Positions 1 to 8,507 of a stretch of 64,000 bases of DNA are shown here, piece by piece. Below the pieces are notes generated by a model. The model ran no database searches and had not been told where the DNA came from. It saw only the letters and a list, made by a program, of their open reading frames with translations. This DNA is from CBDCBA01 sp965214125 (GTDB lineage: Bacteria; Planctomycetota; Phycisphaerae; Tepidisphaerales; Tepidisphaeraceae). The translations under genes and the position numbers were made by a program. Location: contig CBDCBA010000031.1 of NCBI GenBank assembly GCA_965214125.1, positions 219,809-283,808 on the forward strand. The letters run 5' to 3'. Within the stretch, counting starts at the first letter, position 1. Each line of letters opens with the position of its first letter.

Positions 1-1
1 G

Positions 2-64
2 CGGCTGGGCGGGTCCGACTACGCCACCACCCGCGACCGCTTCGCCCTGAGCCGCCCCGAATGA
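2..64 (+). CDS. C-terminal end of an unidentified protein (partial)
   Basis: A reading frame enters from the left edge and stops at TGA 62-64. The 20 visible residues end RDRFALSRPE. Almost every third codon position is G or C, as in the surrounding genes, so it is probably the tail of a real gene. It is too short to assign a family. Confidence 0.45.
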   Translation, partial: RLGGSDYATTRDRFALSRPE

Positions 65-89
65 CCGCCCGTGCCATTGCGCGCATGGG

Positions 90-119
90 TTGCCAATCGA
101 CCGGCGCGTCCGGTATAGT
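90..119 (+). promoter_or_regulatory. Sigma70-like promoter of the acyl-CoA catabolic operon
   Basis: TTGCCA at 90-95 and TATAGT at 114-119 are separated by 18 nt, and each hexamer matches the housekeeping consensus at 5 of 6 positions. The expected transcript start is about 50 nt before the ATG at 179. That start has a conventional ribosome binding site (GAGGAGG, 167-173), so this operon head looks leadered. Confidence 0.6.
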
Positions 120-178
120 GGAAGTGGTTCCGGCGAAGTGGAAACGCCACGCGGCCGGATTCGTGCGAGGAGGCACCC

Positions 179-2260
179 ATGACGCAGGCGACCAGCAACG
201 GCAGCGCGAACTCTTCCAACAGCAGCCCTACAGGGGGCGGCGCGGACCTCAAGACACTCAAGGGCGTCAGCGAGCGTGACCGGCAGATGATCGCCGACGC
301 CGAGGCGTTGCTCGGCACGCAGCCCGACAGCATCGGCGCGGTCAAGAGCCTCTTCTGGGGCCGCCTGCGCCACGACCTCGTCTACCCGTACCCGCCCTAC
401 GACAAGGACGAAAAGCAACGCTGCACCGAACTGCTCGGCCGCCTCGACGCGTACCTGCGCGAGGAGCACCCGTCGACCGAGATCGACCAGGGCCAGGAGA
501 TTCCCCGCTGGGTCATCGACAAGCTCTTCGACCTCGGCGTGCTGGGCATGACGATCCCGGCCGAGCACGGCGGCGGGGGCTTTGGCATCACGAGCTACAA
601 CCGCGTGCTCGAGCGCATCGGCCGCAGTTGCGGGTCGACGGCGGTCATGGTCAGTGCCCACCAGAGCATTGGCTGCAAGGCCGTGATGCTCTTCGGCACC
701 GACGAGCAGAAGGCCAAGTGGCTGCCCCATCTGGCGAAGGACTGGCTCAGCGCGTTTTGCCTGAGCGAGCCGATGGTCGGCTGCGACGCCGGCGGGCAGG
801 AGACGCGCATCGAGAAACGCGAGGACGGCTCCTTCGTCATTAACGGCGAAAAGAAGTGGAGCACGAGCGGCGCCCTGGCCGGTTTGTTCACCGTCATGGG
901 CAAGCAGACGATGCCCGACGGCAAGGACAAGGTCACGGCCGTCGTGTGCATGCCCGACGCGCCCGGCGTGGAGATTTTCCAGAAGAACCGCAGCAAGTGC
1001 GGCATCCGCGGCACGTGGCAGGCGCGCATCCGCTTCACCGACGTGGTCGTCCCGGCGGAGAACCTGCTCCACAAGGAAGGCAAGGGCCTGAACGTCGCGC
1101 TGACGTGCCTGAACTACGGTCGCTGCACCCTGTCGGCCGGCATGCTCGGAGGGGCACGCCGGGCGATGGAGCAGTCCACCAAGTGGGCCAAGGCCCGCTA
1201 TCAATTCGGCCGCCCGATCGGCGAGTTCGAGCTGGTTCAGGAGAAGGTCGCCCGCATGAGCGCGTACTGCTACGCGATGGACGCCCTGCTCTACGCGACC
1301 ACCGGCTTCCTCGATCGCCACGACGAGGACATCCAACTCGAAACCGCCGCCTGCAAGGTGTTCTGTAGCGAGATGGGCTGGCGCACGGTCAACGATGCCG
1401 TGCAGATCATGGGCGGCGAGGGGTACATGACCGAGAACGAGGTCGAGCGCATCTTCCGCGACAGCCGCATCAACACAATCGTTGAGGGGGCGAACGAGGT
1501 GATGCAAAGCTACATCTTCGCCTACGGCGGCCGGGCGCTGGCCGAGCACATGCTCGGCGTCAAGCAGGCCCTGACCTGGGACGGCGACGCCTCGCTTGGC
1601 GAGAACTTCAAGCGGCTGGCCAAGAACGGCACGCGCGGCTCGCTCGTCAAGGCGGGCCTGCCGCTGGCGGCGAACGTCTTTCTGGGCCTGCGCGGCACCA
1701 CGCCGCACAAGCCGGAGGTCCACCACGAACTGTCGGTTTGGGCCGACAAGCTCGTCGAGGCGGTCCGCCAGCACTCGCACGAGTTCAAGCTCGCTGCCAA
1801 GCGGGAGGACGCGGCCATCGTGACCCGCCAGTGCGTGCAGGCGCGGCTTGCCGACGCGGCGATGTGGATCCACGCCTGGGCGTGCGTGCTCTCGAAGATC
1901 GATCGCCAGCTTTGCCGCGCCAAGAGCGACGAGGCGATGGACACGCTCAAGTTCAAGCGCAACCGCGCCGCGGCCGAACACTTCATGGCGATGGCGGCCA
2001 TCGAGATCAACAACAGCTACGAGGCCCTCTACAACCACGCCGACGACTCGATGCGCGTCGCCGCCGAAGCCACGTACGCGTGGATCGACGAGCAGCCCGA
2101 CTCCGACTACGTGCTGCCCGAGCGCACGCCTTACGAGGGCAAGGGTCGCCCGGCGACGCAGGCGGGGATCGACCAGTTCCCCGCCGACGGCGACGCCAAG
2201 GCCGACGAGCCGTCGGACGAGGCGAAGGAGCCGATTGGCGAGCTGGCCGCGATGACCTAG
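179..2260 (+). CDS. Acyl-CoA dehydrogenase, long VLCAD/ACAD9-like form
   Basis: FAD enzyme predicted to introduce the alpha-beta double bond into an acyl-CoA. At 693 aa it is much longer than the usual 380-aa enzymes: the catalytic body ends near residue 450 and a helical C-terminal extension follows, as in VLCAD/ACAD9-type proteins. Visible family motifs include GEKKWSTSGA, GGEGYMTENEVERIFRD and the segment VEGANE, in which E436 sits where the catalytic glutamate is expected. The ATG at 179 is fixed by GAGGAGG 5 nt upstream. It heads an operon with a branched-chain oxoacid dehydrogenase and an acyl-CoA carboxylase subunit, so an isovaleryl-CoA-like or longer branched substrate is plausible, but the substrate cannot be read from sequence. 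Confidence 0.9.
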   Translation: MTQATSNGSANSSNSSPTGGGADLKTLKGVSERDRQMIADAEALLGTQPDSIGAVKSLFWGRLRHDLVYPYPPYDKDEKQRCTELLGRLDAYLREEHPSTEIDQGQEIPRWVIDKLFDLGVLGMTIPAEHGGGGFGITSYNRVLERIGRSCGSTAVMVSAHQSIGCKAVMLFGTDEQKAKWLPHLAKDWLSAFCLSEPMVGCDAGGQETRIEKREDGSFVINGEKKWSTSGALAGLFTVMGKQTMPDGKDKVTAVVCMPDAPGVEIFQKNRSKCGIRGTWQARIRFTDVVVPAENLLHKEGKGLNVALTCLNYGRCTLSAGMLGGARRAMEQSTKWAKARYQFGRPIGEFELVQEKVARMSAYCYAMDALLYATTGFLDRHDEDIQLETAACKVFCSEMGWRTVNDAVQIMGGEGYMTENEVERIFRDSRINTIVEGANEVMQSYIFAYGGRALAEHMLGVKQALTWDGDASLGENFKRLAKNGTRGSLVKAGLPLAANVFLGLRGTTPHKPEVHHELSVWADKLVEAVRQHSHEFKLAAKREDAAIVTRQCVQARLADAAMWIHAWACVLSKIDRQLCRAKSDEAMDTLKFKRNRAAAEHFMAMAAIEINNSYEALYNHADDSMRVAAEATYAWIDEQPDSDYVLPERTPYEGKGRPATQAGIDQFPADGDAKADEPSDEAKEPIGELAAMT

Positions 2261-2371
2261 CCGGCCGCTCCCGGCGAACCGGCCCTGACCTGTCCGGCGG
2301 GGCCCGAAGCCGATACCGTTGTTTCGACGCGCACCGTCGCCGCGCCGCCCGTGCCACCTGGGAGCCCGCCC

Positions 2372-3553
2372 ATGCCGCTCAGCACCGTCTACACCGCCGA
2401 GATTAATCGCCTCGAGTTGCTCGATGCCGAGGGCAAGCTTGACGAGGAGCTTGCCGCCGACACGCGCGACGTGCTGACCGACGAGCACGTGACCGAGCTG
2501 TACGAGGAGATGCTCGTCGCCCGCGAACTCGACGAGGCCGCCTACCGCCTGCAGCGCAGCGGCCGGATGGGCACCTTCCCGCAGAACAAGGGTCAGGAGG
2601 CCGCCGCTTTGGGCGCGGCCGTTGCGCTCAAAAAGGGCCACGATCACATCACGCCGGCGTACCGCGAGAACATCGCCCTGTTCCACCACGGCGTGCCGAT
2701 GCACCAGGTGCTGCTGCACTGGATGGGCGACGAGCGCGGCAACATGTTCGACCCCGACCTGTGCGTCAGCCCGATCTGCATCGAGATCGGTGCCCAGGTG
2801 CTGCATGGCGCGGGCATCGGCTGGGCAATGAAGTTCAAGAACAAGAAGGACGAAGGCGACCGCGTTTGCATGACCTTCTGCGGCGACGGCGCGACGAGCG
2901 AGGGGGACTTTCACGAAGGCCTCAACTTCGCCAGCGTGTTGAAGGCGCCGGTGGTCTTCATCGTGCAGAACAACGGCTGGGCCATCAGCGTGCCGACGCA
3001 CAAGCAGTCGGCGAGCGAAACGTTCGCGCAAAAGGCGCTGGCGTACGGCATGCCCACGATCCAGGCCGACGGCAACGATCTGTTCGCCAGCTACAAGGCC
3101 TGCCGCGACATGGTCGCCCACGCCCGCGCCGGCAACGGGGCGGCCTTCGTGGAACTGACGACCTATCGCCTGGCCGACCACACCACCGCCGACGACGCCC
3201 GCCGCTACCGCCCCGCCGGCGAACTCGAGGCGGCCGCGAAGAACGACCCGCTCGTCCGCACGCGCCTCTTCCTCGAGGCCGCCGGCCAATGGGACGACGA
3301 CAAGGAGCAGGCCGCCAAGGCGCGGGCGAAGAAGATCGTCCGCGAGGTCGTCGACGCCGCCGACAAGATCGCCAAGCCTGACCCGGCCGACGTCTTCAAC
3401 CACGTCTTCGCCGAGCTGCCCGACGAAATCGTCCGCCAACGCGACACCCGTCGCACCAGCAGCCTCGGCCAGTTCCCAGAACAACCCACGCTCCAACCCA
3501 AGACCTCGCAGCCGACCAAGTCCTCCGCCCAGCGCGAGCTCGCCCCCGCCTGA
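2372..3553 (+). CDS. 2-oxoacid dehydrogenase E1 component, alpha subunit
   Basis: Thiamine-diphosphate-dependent decarboxylase subunit of a branched-chain 2-oxoacid (or pyruvate) dehydrogenase complex, 393 aa. The ThDP motif is visible as GDGATSEGDFHEG starting at residue 171 and ending with NN at 200-201. The start is set at ATG 2372 because GGAG at 2361-2364 lies 7 nt before it; an in-frame GTG at 2351 is less likely. E1beta and E2 follow directly. The C-terminal 40 residues are a Pro/Thr/Gln-rich tail of low complexity. The long N-terminal segment and the neighbouring acyl-CoA genes favour a branched-chain rather than a pyruvate complex; this is inference. Confidence 0.9.
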   Translation: MPLSTVYTAEINRLELLDAEGKLDEELAADTRDVLTDEHVTELYEEMLVARELDEAAYRLQRSGRMGTFPQNKGQEAAALGAAVALKKGHDHITPAYRENIALFHHGVPMHQVLLHWMGDERGNMFDPDLCVSPICIEIGAQVLHGAGIGWAMKFKNKKDEGDRVCMTFCGDGATSEGDFHEGLNFASVLKAPVVFIVQNNGWAISVPTHKQSASETFAQKALAYGMPTIQADGNDLFASYKACRDMVAHARAGNGAAFVELTTYRLADHTTADDARRYRPAGELEAAAKNDPLVRTRLFLEAAGQWDDDKEQAAKARAKKIVREVVDAADKIAKPDPADVFNHVFAELPDEIVRQRDTRRTSSLGQFPEQPTLQPKTSQPTKSSAQRELAPA

Positions 3554-3570
3554 CGCCCGGCCCGCTGTCT

Positions 3571-3604
3571 GCCCACGTCCCACCTCCCCGCTCCCACCTC
3601 CCCC
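3571..3604. repeat. CT-rich repeat, single arm
   Basis: This pyrimidine-rich block directly before the E1beta start matches the right arm of the inverted repeat at 6057-6090 apart from one missing T. It leaves the E1beta ATG at 3610 without any purine-rich ribosome binding site. Confidence 0.6.
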
Positions 3605-3609
3605 GCCCC

Positions 3610-4584
3610 ATGCCCCAGCTCAACATGGTCGAGGCCATCAACCTCGCGCTCGCCCAGGAGATGGAGCGCGACGAGCGCGTGATCGTGCTCGGCGAGGACG
3701 TGGGCCTCAACGGCGGCGTCTTCCGCGTCACCGACGGCTTGCAGAAGCGCTTCGGCGAGGATCGCGTCGTCGACACGCCGCTGAGCGAAGGGGGCATCAT
3801 GGGCACCTGCGTCGGCCTCGCCCACGCCGGGATGATTCCCGTGCCCGAGATTCAATTCGAAGGCTTCCTCGGCCCGGCGTACGACCAACTCGTCAACCAG
3901 GCGTCGCGCAGCCGCAACCGCAACCGCGGCAGCCACACGTGTCCAATCACCGTGCGCGTCCCCGTCGGCGGCGGCATCCACGCGCCGGAGATGCACAGCG
4001 ATAGCCCGGAGGCCGTCTACGTCCATACCACCGGCCTGAAGGTCGTGATGCCCAGCCGCCCGTACGACGCCAAGGGCATGCTCGCGACGGCCCTACGCGA
4101 CCCCGACCCGGTCCTCTTCTTCGAGCCCAAGCGCGTCTACCGCAGCTTCCGCGAGGAGGTGCCCGAGGAGGACTACACGATCCCCTTCGGCCAGGCGAAG
4201 CTGCTGAACGAGGGGGATGACGTCACCGTCGTCACCTGGGGCGCCACCGTTTTCCAGTGCCTCGACGCGATCGACCACCTGCCGGAGAACATCGGCGTCG
4301 ACCTGATCGACCTGCGCAGCCTTTGGCCGCTCGACATCGACACGGTCGTCGAAAGCGTCAAGAAGACCGGCCGCTGCGTCGTCGTCCACGAGGCCCCGAA
4401 GACCGCCGGGCTCGGCGCCGAAATCAGCGCGCTCGTCCAGGAGCGATGCTTCCTGCACCTGGAAGCGCCCGTGCAGCGCGTGACCGGATTTGACGTGCCG
4501 ATGCCGTACTACAAGCTCGAGCTCGAGTACCTTCCCGAGCGCGGCCGCATCACCAAGGCCGTCCGTGAGACCGTCGCGTACTAA
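3610..4584 (+). CDS. 2-oxoacid dehydrogenase E1 component, beta subunit
   Basis: Transketolase-like beta subunit (324 aa) that pairs with the upstream E1alpha to form the alpha2-beta2 decarboxylase. Recognisable stretches are VIVLGEDVGLNGGVFRVTDG, DTPLSEGGIMGTCVGLA and DLRSLWPLDIDTVVESV, all typical of the E1beta family. The length matches the family. The start ATG 3610 follows a CT-rich repeat copy and lacks a ribosome binding site. E2 begins 10 nt after the stop, so the subunits are clearly co-transcribed. Confidence 0.92.
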   Translation: MPQLNMVEAINLALAQEMERDERVIVLGEDVGLNGGVFRVTDGLQKRFGEDRVVDTPLSEGGIMGTCVGLAHAGMIPVPEIQFEGFLGPAYDQLVNQASRSRNRNRGSHTCPITVRVPVGGGIHAPEMHSDSPEAVYVHTTGLKVVMPSRPYDAKGMLATALRDPDPVLFFEPKRVYRSFREEVPEEDYTIPFGQAKLLNEGDDVTVVTWGATVFQCLDAIDHLPENIGVDLIDLRSLWPLDIDTVVESVKKTGRCVVVHEAPKTAGLGAEISALVQERCFLHLEAPVQRVTGFDVPMPYYKLELEYLPERGRITKAVRETVAY

Positions 4585-4594
4585 AAGGAATCCC

Positions 4595-5998
4595 ATGGCC
4601 CGACCCGGTGAAAGCTTCGACGGCGACGACTTCCTGCTGCCCGACCTCGGCGAAGGTCTGGAGGAGGCGGAGGTCGTCGAGTGGCAGATCGAGGAGGGCC
4701 AAACCGTTGAGGAGGGCCAGACGCTCGCGCTGATCGAGACGGGCAAGGCGCAGACCGAACTCGTCTGCCCGCGCGATGGCGTCGTCACCAAGCTCTACGG
4801 CGGGCCCGGTGACATGATGAAGGTCGGCGCGCCGATCCTCTGCCTCCCAAGCAGCGCCAACGCCGCAGCGGAAGTTGCGGGTTCTGAGAATTCCGCTGAT
4901 GAAGACGACGACGCAGCCGATGACCCAGAGTCATCCGACGCCGAAACCGCCAGCGCCGAGGAGCGCGAGGACGCCGGCACCGTCGTCGGCAGCCTCGGCG
5001 CCACCGCCGGCATTGGCGAGGCGGGCAAGCCCCTGGCCGCCCCGGCCGTCCGGGCGCTGGCGCGGGCTCTGAACATCGACCTCGCCAGCATCGCCGGCAG
5101 CGGCATCGGCGGGCGCATCACCGCCGGCGACGTGAAGGCCAAGGCCGGCGACGTCAAAGCGAAGCCCAGCGGTGGCGGTTCCAACGGACGCCACGCCCCT
5201 GCCCCGCGCGAGGCCGAGCGCGCTGTCGAACCGCTGTCCCCCTCGCCCAGGCCGGAGCGCGACCCAACGCCGCGCCGCCAGCCGGGCGAGGACGTCACTC
5301 GCATCCCCTTCCGCGGCCTGCGTCGCACGATTGCCAACCGCCTGCGCGAGAGCGTCGACAAGGCCGTTCACTTCACCGTGATGGACGAGGCCGACGTCAC
5401 CCGCCTCGAAGCGACGCGCAAGAAGTTCATCGCCGCCACCGGCCGAAAGATCAGCCTGCTGCCGTTCGCCTGCGTCGCCGTCGCCCGCGTCCTCAGCGGC
5501 GAGTTCGGCTACGAACTGCAACGCCTCAACAGCACCAGCGACGACGACAACAACGAGATCCACCAGCACAACCGCGTTCACCTCGGCCTCGCCGTCGACA
5601 CGAGCAGCGGCCTGATGGTCCCCGTCATCCGCGACGCCAACACCCTGGGCGTGATGGAGCTCGGCGAGCGGATCGGCGAGGTGGCCGCCGGCAGCCGCGA
5701 TCGCTCGCTGGCGCAAAGCGAGTTGCAGGGTAGCACGTTCACCGTCAGCAACTTCGGCAGCTACGCCGGGCGGTTCGCGACGCCGGTCATCAACTACCCT
5801 GAGTGCGGCATTCTCGCCGTCGGCCGGATGCGCGAAGGCGTGGTCGTCCGGCAAGGCATGATGGGCGTCGGCAAGCTGCTGCCGCTGAGCCTGACCTGCG
5901 ACCACCGCATCGTCGACGGCGGCACCGCCACGATGGCGCTCGCCGCCACCATCAAGCTGCTGCAAGACCCGGATGCCCTTTTGCCGGAGGATGTGTAG
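4595..5998 (+). CDS. 2-oxoacid dehydrogenase E2, dihydrolipoyl acyltransferase
   Basis: Core acyltransferase of the complex (467 aa). Domains in order: one lipoyl domain at about residues 12-88 with the lipoylated lysine K51 in IETGKAQTE; an acidic linker; a peripheral subunit-binding domain at about 148-185 (PAVRALARALNIDLASIAGS); a Pro-rich linker; and the catalytic domain with the H-x3-DG signature at H437 and D441 in DHRIVDGG. The start ATG 4595 is supported by AAAGGA just upstream; the frame is open further upstream but that part overlaps E1beta. The stop codon lies inside the left arm of a 34-bp inverted repeat. No E3 gene follows, so E3 must come from elsewhere. Confidence 0.92.
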   Translation: MARPGESFDGDDFLLPDLGEGLEEAEVVEWQIEEGQTVEEGQTLALIETGKAQTELVCPRDGVVTKLYGGPGDMMKVGAPILCLPSSANAAAEVAGSENSADEDDDAADDPESSDAETASAEEREDAGTVVGSLGATAGIGEAGKPLAAPAVRALARALNIDLASIAGSGIGGRITAGDVKAKAGDVKAKPSGGGSNGRHAPAPREAERAVEPLSPSPRPERDPTPRRQPGEDVTRIPFRGLRRTIANRLRESVDKAVHFTVMDEADVTRLEATRKKFIAATGRKISLLPFACVAVARVLSGEFGYELQRLNSTSDDDNNEIHQHNRVHLGLAVDTSSGLMVPVIRDANTLGVMELGERIGEVAAGSRDRSLAQSELQGSTFTVSNFGSYAGRFATPVINYPECGILAVGRMREGVVVRQGMMGVGKLLPLSLTCDHRIVDGGTATMALAATIKLLQDPDALLPEDV

Positions 5999-6090
5999 GA
6001 GGTGGAAGCGAGGGAGGTGTGACGTGGGCCGAGCCCGGACCACTTCTCATCTTTTCGGCCCACGTCCCACCTCCCTCGCTCCCACCTCCC
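5997..6090. repeat. CT-rich inverted repeat between E2 and the MBL-fold gene
   Basis: The arms at 5997-6030 and 6057-6090 are 34 bp long, are reverse complements with 3 mismatches, and flank a 26-nt spacer. The left arm starts within the E2 stop codon and the right arm ends at the next ATG (6091). In RNA it would form a long hairpin that hides the start of the next gene. A one-arm copy lies at 3571-3604. Confidence 0.8.
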
Positions 6091-6922
6091 ATGCGCTATT
6101 CCTGGCAACTCCTCGACGCCGGCCCGATCGCCCTCGACGGCGGCGGTATGTTCGGCGTGGTGCCGCGCGTGCTGTGGTCGAAGAAGTTCCCGCCGGACGA
6201 CAAGAACCGCATCACGCTTCGCCACAACTGCCTGCTGTTGAAGTCTGAGGACGCCAAGCGCACCGTGCTCATCGAGACAGGCAGCGGCGACAAGTTCGGC
6301 GAAAAGGACCGCGCCATCTTCGGCCTGAGCGATCGCTCCGTTCACACCGCCATCGCCGAAGCCAACGTTGATCCCGGCGACTTAACGAACGTCATCGTCA
6401 CGCACCTGCACTTCGATCACGCCGGCGGGCTCACCCGGCTCGATGGTGACCGGCCGGTGCTGTCGTTCCCCAACGCGGCCGTTCACGTGCAGTCCCGCGA
6501 GTACCGCGATGCCGTCGAGAACCACAGCGTGATGACCAAAACGTACCTGCCCGAAAACCTCCAGCCGCTCGAACCGAACCTGAAGCTCGCCAACGGCGAC
6601 GGCGAGGTGCTGCCAGGCCTCTACGCATTCGCCGTGCCCGGCCACACGTGGGGGCAGCAGGCGATCAGCTTTACTGATACGATGAACCGCTCGATCGTCT
6701 TCACGCCCGACGTGCTCCCCACCGCCAGCCACGTCGGCCGCCGCCTACTCTATGGCCTACGACGTCGAGCCGTACACCACCCTCAAAACCAAAACCGCCC
6801 TGCTCCGCGACGCCGTCAAGCACGACCTGACGCTCGTGCTCGTCCACGAACCGCAAACACCCGTCGTGACAGTTCGCGAGGACGGCGACGGCTGGTTTAC
6901 ATTGGAGCCGACGCAACCGTGA
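6091..6922 (+). pseudogene. MBL-fold metallohydrolase gene with a one-base frameshift
   Basis: Metallo-beta-lactamase-fold hydrolase, probably a zinc-dependent esterase or lactonase-type enzyme. The metal motif THLHFDHAGG gives H105, H107, D109 and H110; further ligands are H185 (PGHTWGQQ) and D207 (TPDVLP). After SHV the frame breaks. Removing one G within 6736-6741 restores a family-typical continuation, AAAYSMAYDVEPYTTLKTKT, and a stop at 6920-6922, giving a 276-aa protein. Without the correction the frame runs into the next gene. The rest shows normal codon use and the stop overlaps the next start (GTGA), so the break may be recent or an assembly error in a GC-rich run. Its role in the pathway is unknown. 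Confidence 0.75.
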
Positions 6923-8496
6923 AGGACCTTCGCTCCATCGCCGTTGAAGTGATTGCCGACGAACGCGTGCTGCGCGAAGGGGGCGGCGCCCGCGGCATCG
7001 AGCGACAGAAGAAGCTCGGCCGCATGACCGCCCGCGAGCGGATCGCCGCCCTCCGCGATGATGGCGCGCCCCTGCTGGAACTTGGTCTTTGGGCGGGGTG
7101 GGAGATGTACCCCGACGCCGGCGGCACCATTCCCGCGGCCGGCGTGGTCGTGGCCATCACGCGCGTCAGTGGGCGCGACGCGATGATTGTCGCCAACGAC
7201 GCCACGGTGAAGGCCGGTGCCTTCTTCCCGGCCACCGCCAAAAAGGTGCTGCGGGCGCAGAACATCGCCTTCGCGTGCGGGCTGCCACTGGTCTACCTCG
7301 TCGACTCGGCGGGCGTCTACCTGCCGATGCAGGACGAGGTCTTTCCCGACGAGGACGACTTCGGCCGCATCTTCCGCAACAACGCGGTGCTGTCGGCCGC
7401 CGGCGTGCCGCAGCTCGCGGCCGTGATGGGCAACTGCGTCGCGGGCGGCGCGTACCTTCCCGTGCTGAGCGACAAGATGCTCATGACCAAGGGCAGCGAG
7501 CTCTACCTCGCCGGCCCCGCGCTCGTGAAGGCCGCCATCGGTCAAACCGCCGACGCCGACGAGCTCGGCGGCGCCGAGATGCACGCGGCCGTCAGCGGCA
7601 CCGTCGACTTCCTCGAAGACGACGACAACGCCTGCATCAAACGCCTGAAGTCGCTCATATCGCATTTCCCCGGCTTCCCCGACGCGGAGGCGGACGCTTC
7701 GGGTCCGAGCCGCGATCCGCAGTCGCTCTACGACCTTCCCCTCACCGGCGAGTACGACGCACGCGATCTCCTCGCCGGCATCATCGACGCTGGCACTTTC
7801 GATGAGTACAAGCAGGAGTATGGCCAGAGCCTTGTCTGCGGCTACGCCCGGCTCGGCGGGCGGTCGGTCGGCATCGTCGCCAACCAGCGCCAGCGCGTGA
7901 AGACGGCCAAGAGAGAGGTGCAGGTGGGCGGCGTGATCTACCACGACGCCGCCGACAAGGCCGCGCGCTTCGTGATGGACTGCGACCAGACGGGCCTGCC
8001 AATCCTTTTCTTCCAGGACGTCGCCGGCTTCATGGTCGGCACCCGCAGCGAGCAGGCGGGCGTGATTCGCAGCGGCGCCAAGCTCGTCAACGCCGTCAGC
8101 AACTGCCGCGTGCCGAAGATCACCACCGTCGTCGGCGGCAGCTACGGGGCGGGTAACTACGCACTGTGCGGCAAGGCCTTCGACCCGACCTTCATCTTCG
8201 CCTGGCCGCACGCGAAGTACGCCGTCATGGGCGCCGGCCAGGCGGCGAAGACGCTCGTGCAGCTCGCCAAACGTCAGGCCGAGCGGGCGGGCGAGGAGTT
8301 CGACGATGCCGAGCTGACGAAAGCCGTTACGGGCGAGTACGAGCATAAGGCCGACATCCGCTACGGCGCCGCCCGCGGCTGGGTCGACGCGATCATCGCC
8401 CCGCACGACACGCGCAACGTGCTTGCCCACGCCCTGTCGCTCGCAACACGCCCGACGCCGCGCAGCGGCTTTCGCGGCGGGGTTCTTCAGGTTTAG
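6919..8496 (+). CDS. Acyl-CoA carboxylase, carboxyltransferase (beta) subunit
   Basis: Carboxyltransferase of the methylcrotonyl-/propionyl-/geranyl-CoA carboxylase family (525 aa), which moves a carboxyl group from carboxybiotin to an acyl-CoA. It shows RQKKLGRMTARERIAAL at the N terminus, the oxyanion-loop regions around MGNCVAGGAYLPVLSD and GGSYGAGNYALCGKAF, and the usual two-crotonase-fold length. The GTG at 6919 overlaps the previous stop as GTGA. AtuA-like genes follow, which favours a methylcrotonyl- or geranyl-CoA-type substrate. The biotin carboxylase/carrier alpha subunit is not in the window. Confidence 0.9.
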   Translation: MKDLRSIAVEVIADERVLREGGGARGIERQKKLGRMTARERIAALRDDGAPLLELGLWAGWEMYPDAGGTIPAAGVVVAITRVSGRDAMIVANDATVKAGAFFPATAKKVLRAQNIAFACGLPLVYLVDSAGVYLPMQDEVFPDEDDFGRIFRNNAVLSAAGVPQLAAVMGNCVAGGAYLPVLSDKMLMTKGSELYLAGPALVKAAIGQTADADELGGAEMHAAVSGTVDFLEDDDNACIKRLKSLISHFPGFPDAEADASGPSRDPQSLYDLPLTGEYDARDLLAGIIDAGTFDEYKQEYGQSLVCGYARLGGRSVGIVANQRQRVKTAKREVQVGGVIYHDAADKAARFVMDCDQTGLPILFFQDVAGFMVGTRSEQAGVIRSGAKLVNAVSNCRVPKITTVVGGSYGAGNYALCGKAFDPTFIFAWPHAKYAVMGAGQAAKTLVQLAKRQAERAGEEFDDAELTKAVTGEYEHKADIRYGAARGWVDAIIAPHDTRNVLAHALSLATRPTPRSGFRGGVLQV

Positions 8497-8507
8497 GGAT
8501 ACGCGCA

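Noticed and set aside
2372..5998. Pyruvate dehydrogenase as the firm identity of the E1/E2 complex
   Set aside because: Sequence alone does not separate it from the branched-chain complex, and the acyl-CoA neighbours favour the latter, so no gene symbol was given.
5803..8496. A single 897-residue frame spanning the E2 end, the MBL-fold gene and the carboxyltransferase
   Set aside because: It joins three genes through a frameshift; the stretch after the metal ligands is Arg-rich nonsense and the carboxyltransferase has its own GTG start at 6919.
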